64,000 bases of DNA from an uncultured Aquimarina sp. (GTDB lineage: Bacteria > Bacteroidota > Bacteroidia > Flavobacteriales > Flavobacteriaceae): NCBI GenBank assembly GCA_947492105.1, contig CANLMN010000005.1, positions 62,001 through 126,000 of the forward strand, read 5' to 3'. The position numbers were made by a program, and so were the translations under genes. Under the pieces are notes generated by a model, which worked only from the letters and a program-made list of their open reading frames with translations, was not told the origin of the DNA and searched no databases. Positions 58,025 to 64,000 of this stretch are shown in pieces (position 1 is the first letter of the stretch; each line of letters starts with the position of its first letter).

Positions 58025-58767
58025 ACAAACATAAATTTTGGATTGTTGTGATAAGCGTCTTACTTATAAGTTGTAGCAATGCAAAAAAAAAGCAACAAAC
58101 AAGCTCCGAAGTTACAAAAATTATCCCTAGTCCTAGTGCAGATAGCATCGATGCTACCCAAACTATTGATACGGTCATTAGCCTTGCTCCTGAAGAAAAA
58201 AAAGCAGAAGAAAAACCTTTTACTATCACGAACAAAAATCTTAGAAGTTTTTTCAAAGAATATGGCGAAAAAAACAAGGAAACTAAGGTTAAAATCAGTA
58301 CTTCATTTGGTGATATTATTATCAAGCTTTTTAAGAAAACACCTATTCATCGAGCTAATTTTATTTATTTAACCAAACAAGGGTATTTTGACACCACCTT
58401 ATTTTATCGTGTAGCCAAAGATTTTGTAATTCAAGGTGGAAACAGCGAAAGCCACGAAATGAGTAAAAAAAGAGCCGAAATTGGTGATTATACAGTTCCG
58501 CAAGAGTTTTTCCCCGAGTTAAAACACCATCGCGGGATGGTAGCACTCTCCAAACATTGGGTAGACAATCCATCTAATCGCTCTACTCCATTTGAGTTTT
58601 TTATCGTAGTGGCAAAAAAAGGAGCTTACCACCTAGACGGCAAACATACCGTATTTGGCAAAGTGATTAAAGGTATGCATGTTGCAGACAAAATAGCTAA
58701 GGTTGCTGTCGATTTTAGTGAATGGCCCAAAGAAGACATCCCTATCAAAGCAGAAGTAATAGATTAA
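58018..58767 (+). CDS. Cyclophilin-type peptidylprolyl isomerase, lipoprotein
   Basis: A 249-residue exported isomerase that speeds cis-trans conversion of Xaa-Pro bonds in envelope proteins. The signal has lipobox LISC (near Cys19). A Lys/Glu/Ser-rich linker (20-85) leads to the cyclophilin domain: KISTSFGDIIIKLFKKTPIH, FYRVAKDFVIQGG with the conserved Arg/Phe, GMVALSKHW and FFIVV with HTVFGKVIKGMHVAD. The ATG at 58018 is the only one that gives the full signal, so the 5' end really overlaps the divergent NUDIX gene. The 3' end lies one base from the end of the convergent RDD gene. Confidence 0.92.
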   Translation: MSYKHKFWIVVISVLLISCSNAKKKQQTSSEVTKIIPSPSADSIDATQTIDTVISLAPEEKKAEEKPFTITNKNLRSFFKEYGEKNKETKVKISTSFGDIIIKLFKKTPIHRANFIYLTKQGYFDTTLFYRVAKDFVIQGGNSESHEMSKKRAEIGDYTVPQEFFPELKHHRGMVALSKHWVDNPSNRSTPFEFFIVVAKKGAYHLDGKHTVFGKVIKGMHVADKIAKVAVDFSEWPKEDIPIKAEVID

Positions 58768-58768
58768 A

Positions 58769-59494
58769 CTACATCTGCTGTGTAAAATGATTGTAATCTT
58801 TGAGTACTGTATCTATAAATTGTTCATCATACAATTCAGACTGCACCTCCAGTACGGTTTCTATTTTTTCTCGTAAGATCTTGAGCGTTTTATAATCTCT
58901 AGATTTTTTTGCAATAAGATACGCCTCCTTGGCCAAACGTACATCTTTGTCCGTGAGTTTGGTTACATTCAAAAAAACAGGCTGATACCCTTCCTCAATG
59001 TCCTCTAGTATTGTATGACTGATATGCACTTTATTCTTTACCGAAATCACAATCGTCCCTGCGGCTGCATCTCCAACTCGCTGTCTTCGATTTCCTAAAA
59101 TTATCGCTAGCATACCTATAGCACCAAAAAGCAACCAAATATCAACTAATCTTAGCATCCATCTAATTCCATAGTTACTCCAGTGAACGGGATTCCCATC
59201 TGTTTTGACCACACGTGTCTTGACTACCATCTTCCCTACCGTCCTTCCATTAAAAATAATATGCATATAAAAAGAATACAACATGACGGGTAAGAATAGT
59301 AACGACTGCAAACCTATTACCGTCCATTGATCCAAAAAATCTACTCCAAAAATAGACATCACTCCCTGTACAAAAATCATATATGCATACAAAATCACAC
59401 CATCTATTAGAAACGCTAATATACGTTCCCCCAATCCTGCTATAGTGTAATCTAGATTGACATTTTGTGTGGTATTAATTGCTATGTTTGACAT
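58769..59494 (-). CDS. RDD family membrane protein
   Basis: A 241-residue membrane protein with the RDD domain (about 12-135). The first helix has LGERILAFLIDGVILYAYM with the conserved Arg and Asp. The second has LFLPVMLYSFYMHIIFNGRTVGKMVVKTRVV, and the third VDIWLLFGAIGMLAII ending NRRQRVGDAAAGT. The C-terminal 90 residues are soluble and helical (LAKEAYLIAKKSRDYKTL). RDD proteins are linked to ion or osmotic functions in some bacteria. In Bacteroidota they are found beside the SpoIIM-like/MoxR cluster, as here, divergent across 318 bases. Confidence 0.88.
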   Translation of the reverse strand: MSNIAINTTQNVNLDYTIAGLGERILAFLIDGVILYAYMIFVQGVMSIFGVDFLDQWTVIGLQSLLFLPVMLYSFYMHIIFNGRTVGKMVVKTRVVKTDGNPVHWSNYGIRWMLRLVDIWLLFGAIGMLAIILGNRRQRVGDAAAGTIVISVKNKVHISHTILEDIEEGYQPVFLNVTKLTDKDVRLAKEAYLIAKKSRDYKTLKILREKIETVLEVQSELYDEQFIDTVLKDYNHFTQQM

Positions 59495-59812
59495 TTTTGG
59501 TTGTTAAGTTATTCTTTTTTTGGGTAGCACATTTTTTACATCCAAAACCTATAGATCATATATGATTAACTTTCTGTATACTTAAAAGGCTTTAGATATC
59601 ACACTAAATCGTCTATGGTCATGCCTATTTTTGAATACAAATGGACGTTAGTACTACTGCAATCGATTCTTCTACTGAAATTAAAACAAAAAATTAAATT
59701 CTATTCTTTCGCAAAACCAAAGTCCCACTTCATACCAAGCTTTTTAAAATAATTTATAGATATTTCACTTCTAGTGATTATCTTTTTTATCTTTAATAAA
59801 AATTAAAGGACT
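59495..59812. other. Divergent promoter region between RDD and SpoIIM-like genes
   Basis: AT-rich intergenic segment that must hold both promoters. A stretch near 59675-59710 (CTACTGAAATTAAAACAAAA) weakly resembles family C, not enough to call a copy. No gene seen. Confidence 0.5.
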
Positions 59813-60799
59813 ATGCGCGAAGCTGCTTTCGTGAGACAAAATAAGGAAAAATGGATTGTTTTTGAAAAAGCGATCTCACAAAGTTTAAAAATATCTCCGG
59901 ATCAACTTGCAGATTCATATATTCAACTCACGAACGATTTGGCATATGCACAAACCTATTACCCTGACAGCAAGACATTATTATATCTGAATTCCCTTGC
60001 CTCTCAGGCACATCAAAAAATTTATAAGAACAAAAAAGAACATAAGAATCGTATTATTAGCTTTTGGAAAACCGAATTTCCGTTGTTCTTTTATCACTAT
60101 CACAAAACACTCAGCTATTCTTTTCTATTATTTATTATAGCGTGTGCTATTGGAAGTATTTCTGCATTACATGACACATCATTTGTACGCCTGATTCTAG
60201 GTGATGCCTATGTTAATGAAACAGTAAACAATATTGAAAAAGGTGATCCTACGGCTATTTACAAAAGTGGAAGCATGATAGGATCCTTTTTGGGTATCAC
60301 CATTAACAACATTCGTGTTGCTTTTTTGGCCTATGCCTTTGGTGTTATTACCTCTGTTGGTACTGGGTATATTCTTTTTAGTAATGGAATCATGCTGGGG
60401 GCTTTCATGACATTTTTTTACACAAAAGGCGTATTATTCGAGGCTACCAAATCAGTCTGGTTGCATGGAACTATTGAAATCAGTGTCATTATCATAGCTG
60501 GATGTGCTGGACTTGTAATGGGAAACAGTATACTATTTCCTGGAACCTATTCCCGTAGGGTTTCTTTTATGAAAGGTGCCAAAGACGGACTTAAAATTGT
60601 CGTGAGCACCATTCCCTTCTTTATCATAGCAGGGTTTATAGAAGGATTCATCACTAGGTATTCCAATATGCCGCTCTGGTTGGCGATGAGCATAATTTTT
60701 GGCTCACTTATACTGATCATTTTTTACTATATTATCTACCCCATCTCCTTGAATAAAAAAACACTATCAAATCACAAAAATATGAAACAAGCCTTATAA
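59813..60799 (+). CDS. Stage II sporulation protein M-like membrane protein
   Basis: A 328-residue membrane protein of the SpoIIM/DUF95 family. A soluble N-terminal helical part (1-100, starts MREAAFVRQNKEKWIVFE) precedes five to six membrane segments with the family text GSMIGSFLGITINNIRVAFLAYAFG, then VGTGYILFSNGIMLGAF and LHGTIEISVIIIAGCAGL. These organisms do not sporulate; in Bacteroidota such genes accompany RDD and MoxR genes. It leads an operon of five or more genes that runs past the right edge. Role unknown. Confidence 0.88.
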   Translation: MREAAFVRQNKEKWIVFEKAISQSLKISPDQLADSYIQLTNDLAYAQTYYPDSKTLLYLNSLASQAHQKIYKNKKEHKNRIISFWKTEFPLFFYHYHKTLSYSFLLFIIACAIGSISALHDTSFVRLILGDAYVNETVNNIEKGDPTAIYKSGSMIGSFLGITINNIRVAFLAYAFGVITSVGTGYILFSNGIMLGAFMTFFYTKGVLFEATKSVWLHGTIEISVIIIAGCAGLVMGNSILFPGTYSRRVSFMKGAKDGLKIVVSTIPFFIIAGFIEGFITRYSNMPLWLAMSIIFGSLILIIFYYIIYPISLNKKTLSNHKNMKQAL

Positions 60800-60894
60800 A
60801 AGCATTTATGACGTACCCTTTAGCATAAAAACAAAATTCTCCATAACTGATTTTACATTCAATTTCACCTGAAAAAAAGATTCAATACTCGCTT

Positions 60895-61821
60895 ATGAAA
60901 AACGACTACATAGAACTCAAACAGCATAGAGATGTCGGAGCAATCATCACTGTTTTTTTTGATTTTTTAAAACAAAACATCAAGAATTTTACTAATATTT
61001 TTATTAACTACAATGGCATTTTTATTTTACTTTTTCTGGGAATTAGCTATTTGATGGTTACAGGAGGAATTGGTTTAATAAAGGGAAATGAAAATGAACT
61101 AGACTGGATGACAAATAGTACTTCCTTGGCTTATTTGGGAATAGGTGGCATTTTATTTTTTATGACACTTGTAGTTATGGCAGGTCTTAATTACAGCCTA
61201 TCAACCGCTTATCTAATTCAGTATGAAAAGGAAAAAACACTATCACCTGTAAAAGGAGAGGTTTGGAAAATTGTAAAAGACAACTCGGGAAATATACTTA
61301 TCTACATCCTATTACTCATCATTTTGTATCTCGGTTTCTCTATAATTAGCCTAATTCTTGCCATAATTCCTATTTTGGGTATGATTATTCAGTATATTAT
61401 TCAATTTGGGTTTACCGCTTGGGTTGGCGTCTCTTTTGCTGCTATGATGAGTGAAAACTCTAGTCCATCTGATGGTCTTGGTGAAGGTTGGAAATTAGTC
61501 AAAGAAAATTTCTGGCAAGCCGTCGGGGTGAATTTTATACTAGGCATACTTCTTAGCATACTTGTCATCGTATTATTAATGATTCCTGGAGGTCTTATTG
61601 GTTTCTACACCTATAATATTGTAGAAAGCGGTGTTGATATTTCGCAATCTCCTGTTGCAAAGATCGTTTACACAATTGGTCTCTCCTTTTTTCTTATTCT
61701 CCTTGCTTATATACAATCACTATCACAGTTTATAAACGGTATCTTGTACTATTCCCTACATGAGAAAGCGTATAACACAAACACTAGAAATAAAATCGAT
61801 CAAATAGGTGCAGGTGAATAA
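60895..61821 (+). CDS. Polytopic membrane protein (DUF4013-like)
   Basis: A 308-residue integral membrane protein with about six hydrophobic segments. The N terminus (MKNDYIELKQHRDVGAIITV) is soluble. The repeated GLGEGWKLVKENFWQAVGV pattern between helices resembles membrane domains grouped as glycerophosphodiesterase-membrane or DUF4013 types. No catalytic motif. Its end overlaps the GTG start of the next gene by 14 bases, which supports coupled translation within the SpoIIM-like operon. Confidence 0.78.
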   Translation: MKNDYIELKQHRDVGAIITVFFDFLKQNIKNFTNIFINYNGIFILLFLGISYLMVTGGIGLIKGNENELDWMTNSTSLAYLGIGGILFFMTLVVMAGLNYSLSTAYLIQYEKEKTLSPVKGEVWKIVKDNSGNILIYILLLIILYLGFSIISLILAIIPILGMIIQYIIQFGFTAWVGVSFAAMMSENSSPSDGLGEGWKLVKENFWQAVGVNFILGILLSILVIVLLMIPGGLIGFYTYNIVESGVDISQSPVAKIVYTIGLSFFLILLAYIQSLSQFINGILYYSLHEKAYNTNTRNKIDQIGAGE

Positions 61822-62554
61822 TATTGTTCGAAATATAATCATCTCCCTAATGGCTATGAGTACAAACCATACACATGCATTTATCAATGTACGTGACAGT
61901 CTTATGGTTTCTATTGATAGTAGCACAGTGGAACAGTTATCTTTTGGGAAGACACTCTCTACCAACTATACTGGAAATGAGTTTGATTATCATACAGTCG
62001 AGGGAGAAGCACAAAATATTCTATTACGTGCCATAAATTGGTTTTTAAATGGTTTACAGAATATTTTTGGCATTGAAACGGATCCAAATTTTCGTGAAGT
62101 TATAGAACAAATCCTATTAGTTCTATTAGTAATAGGCGTGGTTTATTTTATGGTTCGTATACTTGTTGGAAAAAATGCTGTATCTTTTTTTAGCAAAAAA
62201 AACACCGTAGTTGCTCCGTTATTAACCACAGAAGAGCACATCGAAAAAGTTAATTTGACGGCACTCATTGAAGAAGCCATAAACAACAAAGATTATCGAT
62301 TAGTCATTAGATACAGTCATCTCAAAATTCTTCAGGAACTCTCGCAGCATCATTTAATTGACTATCATTTTGAAAAAACCAATACGGACTATCAAGAGGA
62401 ATTAACAGATCCAGAATTACAACAACAATTTGGAAAAGTATCTTACCTCTATGAATATATTTGGTATGGAGCGTTCGAATTAGACCAACACTCCTATCAA
62501 AGCGCTATGCAATCCTTTGAAAAACTCACCACAAAAATCAGCGGCATTGGATAA
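61808..62554 (+). CDS. DUF4129 domain protein
   Basis: A 248-residue exported membrane protein. An N-terminal hydrophobic segment is followed by a periplasmic part, a membrane helix (about 100-120, ILLVLLVIGVVYFMVRIL) and a cytoplasmic DUF4129 domain (HIEKVNLTALIEEAINNKDY, IRYSHLKILQELSQHHLIDY, then YLYEYIWYGAFELD). DUF4129 domains commonly occur with transglutaminase, DUF58 and MoxR genes. The start is a GTG at 61808 or 61814; no ATG fits. It overlaps the previous gene by 14 bases. Confidence 0.85.
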   Translation: MQVNNIVRNIIISLMAMSTNHTHAFINVRDSLMVSIDSSTVEQLSFGKTLSTNYTGNEFDYHTVEGEAQNILLRAINWFLNGLQNIFGIETDPNFREVIEQILLVLLVIGVVYFMVRILVGKNAVSFFSKKNTVVAPLLTTEEHIEKVNLTALIEEAINNKDYRLVIRYSHLKILQELSQHHLIDYHFEKTNTDYQEELTDPELQQQFGKVSYLYEYIWYGAFELDQHSYQSAMQSFEKLTTKISGIG

Positions 62555-63728
62555 ACGGTCAAAAATCATATTATACAGCATAGGCGTAATGATTCTAGTA
62601 ATTATCATCATAGAACTCGTACGTCCAAAACCACTGAATTGGCACAACAGTTACACAAGTTTTGACAAAATTCCATTTGGCTCTTACGTTCTGGCTGAGG
62701 AGCTCCCTAACTTTTTGGGAACAGATCATTTTACCAAAATTCCAGTTCATCCTTTTGAATTTTTGAGTGATAGTATCTATAAACAAAATAGCACCTATTT
62801 TTTTATCAACGATAATATCCCCATTGACCTACAACTTTATACAAAATTACAGCAATATCTAGAAGACGGAAATACGGTTTTTGCATCCGGAAAATTTTTT
62901 GGGAATACCTTGCTTGATTCTTTAAAAATCAAAACAGAAACATCTTATGCGCTTACAGAAGACGTAATACATCCAGTACTATTTGGTGCTCCAAAACCCA
63001 AGTACCTCCCACACTTCAAAAAGAAAACGTACACCACTGTTTTTAAAAGTTTTGACACACTTAAGACCAAAGCACTTGGCTATTTCAAAAACGAAAAAGC
63101 GCCATTGAGTCAAATTAATTTTATTAAAATAAAACAAGGAGCAGGCACGCTTTATCTACATACCTTACCCGAAGCGTTTTCTAATTATTATATGCTTACG
63201 GATAATCAAAACTATGCTGCCAACTGCTTATCGTATACAAAAAATGATTTTTATTATTGGGACACCTATATCAAATCAGGTCGCAAGGAGGTTAGTTCTC
63301 CGCTTCGCTTTGTATTAAGCCAAGTCTCGTTGCGATGGGCGTATTATCTATTTGCTATCGGACTACTCCTTTTTGTATTGTTTAAAGGAAAAAGAGAACA
63401 GCGAATTATTCCCATCGTTACACCTCTAAAAAACACCTCTATTGAGTTTACTCAGACTATAGGTGATTTATACTTACAACATCAAGATTACTCCAATATC
63501 ATCCATAAAAAAATCACCTATTTCCTTGAAAAAGTTCGCTCTGATTATTATCTCGACACAAGTAATCTTGATGCTACTTTTATAACTAAACTAGCTCACA
63601 AAAGTACCAATACTACAGAAAAAACCGAGGCACTGATCCAATTGATAAAAAATTATAGACAAAACCCAGTGAATAGTGAAGTGGCCTTGATAAAACTCAA
63701 TAAAGCGATAGAAGAATTTATAGCATAA
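62517..63728 (+). CDS. DUF4350 domain protein
   Basis: A 403-residue protein with an N-terminal membrane helix (IILYSIGVMILVIIIIEL), a periplasmic or cytosolic DUF4350 domain (FDKIPFGSYVLAEELPNFLG, then YLEDGNTVFASGKFFGNTLL) that resembles a GATase/ThuA-like fold, another helix near 275-292 (YYLFAIGLLLFVLF), and a helical C-terminal tail. The start is a TTG: 62517 overlaps the DUF4129 gene by 38 bases, and 62547 (LDKRSKII) is the better fit to the family. MoxR follows after two bases. Confidence 0.82.
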   Translation: MKNSPQKSAALDKRSKIILYSIGVMILVIIIIELVRPKPLNWHNSYTSFDKIPFGSYVLAEELPNFLGTDHFTKIPVHPFEFLSDSIYKQNSTYFFINDNIPIDLQLYTKLQQYLEDGNTVFASGKFFGNTLLDSLKIKTETSYALTEDVIHPVLFGAPKPKYLPHFKKKTYTTVFKSFDTLKTKALGYFKNEKAPLSQINFIKIKQGAGTLYLHTLPEAFSNYYMLTDNQNYAANCLSYTKNDFYYWDTYIKSGRKEVSSPLRFVLSQVSLRWAYYLFAIGLLLFVLFKGKREQRIIPIVTPLKNTSIEFTQTIGDLYLQHQDYSNIIHKKITYFLEKVRSDYYLDTSNLDATFITKLAHKSTNTTEKTEALIQLIKNYRQNPVNSEVALIKLNKAIEEFIA

Positions 63729-63730
63729 CT

Positions 63731-64000
63731 ATGGAAGAACAACTAGACAATCCGTTAGAATTTAATAGTCGAATAGATCTCACAGCTTTGCAAGAAGCCG
63801 TAAAACAAATCAAAAAAGAGCTAAGCAAAGTTATTATCGGGCAAAGCAATATGATTGAATTACTGATTATTGCGATTCTAGCAGACGGTCATGCCCTTAT
63901 AGAGGGAGTCCCCGGTGTAGCAAAAACGGTTACAGCAAAACTTCTTGCCAAAACACTAAATGTTGATTTTAATCGGATACAGTTTACACCTGATTTGATG
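63731..64000 (+). CDS. MoxR family AAA+ ATPase, 3' end outside window
   Basis: An AAA+ ATPase of the MoxR class, thought to act as a chaperone in assembling or activating envelope or metal-dependent proteins. Ninety codons are visible from the ATG at 63731. The text includes LQEAVKQIKKELSKVIIGQS and the Walker A motif GVPGVAKT, then LLAKTLNVDFNRIQFTPDLM, the usual sequence before Walker B. The gene is cut by the window edge. It follows DUF4350 by two bases, so it belongs to the same operon; a DUF58 gene would be expected next. Confidence 0.92.
   Translation, partial: MEEQLDNPLEFNSRIDLTALQEAVKQIKKELSKVIIGQSNMIELLIIAILADGHALIEGVPGVAKTVTAKLLAKTLNVDFNRIQFTPDLM

Overview
The window reads as chromosomal DNA of a gliding-type marine or soil Bacteroidota, most likely a member of Flavobacteriaceae. 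The DNA is AT-rich, several promoters match the TAnnTTTG -7 box of this phylum, secreted proteins carry type IX secretion (T9SS) C-terminal domains, and lipoproteins are common. Gliding permease genes (gldF/gldG, here fused), a LETM1-related biofilm protein and a probable sulfonolipid synthesis pair also point there. I cannot name the genus from the sequence alone. No tRNA, rRNA or CRISPR array was seen.

Layout. 1-5.5 kb (minus strand): two coupled rhomboid proteases (the first cut by the window edge), mutL, a small membrane protein, ribH and a TPR protein. 5.6-7.8 kb: recF, a TerB-like protein and a DUF1456 protein. 8-16.1 kb: sucC, an outer-membrane barrel protein, a candidate structured RNA, ferredoxin, then acyl-CoA reductase, serC and serA. 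The last three genes are interrupted by a MACPF-domain lipoprotein gene lying between two perfect 119-bp copies of the acyl-CoA reductase 3' end. 16.1-26 kb: a repeat-rich gap, a secreted alpha-amylase, a CBM9-like lipoprotein, an MFS transporter, a His/Cys-rich DUF6660 protein, a TonB-dependent receptor and a degenerate, frameshifted Cu/Zn-SOD-like lipoprotein. 26-35 kb: LETM1-related protein, fused GldF-GldG, a small barrel protein, a lipoprotein-type KatG and dnaN. 35-48.9 kb: a PKD-repeat lipoprotein, pcrA/uvrD helicase, unknown proteins, a sulfatase, an Ala/Pro-rich secreted protein, an IS5-type transposase relic and a T9SS cargo protein. 49-64 kb: a DUF937 protein, an alpha-oxoamine synthase with a cysteine-synthase-like enzyme (probably capnine/sulfonolipid synthesis), prolyl oligopeptidase, YbaB, a LytTR regulator, acyltransferase, NUDIX hydrolase, peptidylprolyl isomerase, RDD protein, and an operon SpoIIM-like / membrane protein / DUF4129 / DUF4350 / MoxR that runs off the right edge.

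Two signals stand out beyond ordinary gene content. First, the MACPF lipoprotein gene has its own terminator and sits in a 1,933-bp unit bounded by long perfect direct repeats, as expected of a recent insertion; by analogy with Bacteroidales MACPF antimicrobial lipoproteins it may be a competition toxin. Second, many intergenic gaps are filled with three families (A, B, C) of about 150-170 bp imperfect palindromes with related terminal inverted repeats. In several places B or C elements interrupt an A element, in two cases at the same internal point, which shows that they have moved. No transposase for them is present here.

All statements about families rest on motif recognition by eye; no database search, fold calculation or alignment program was run.
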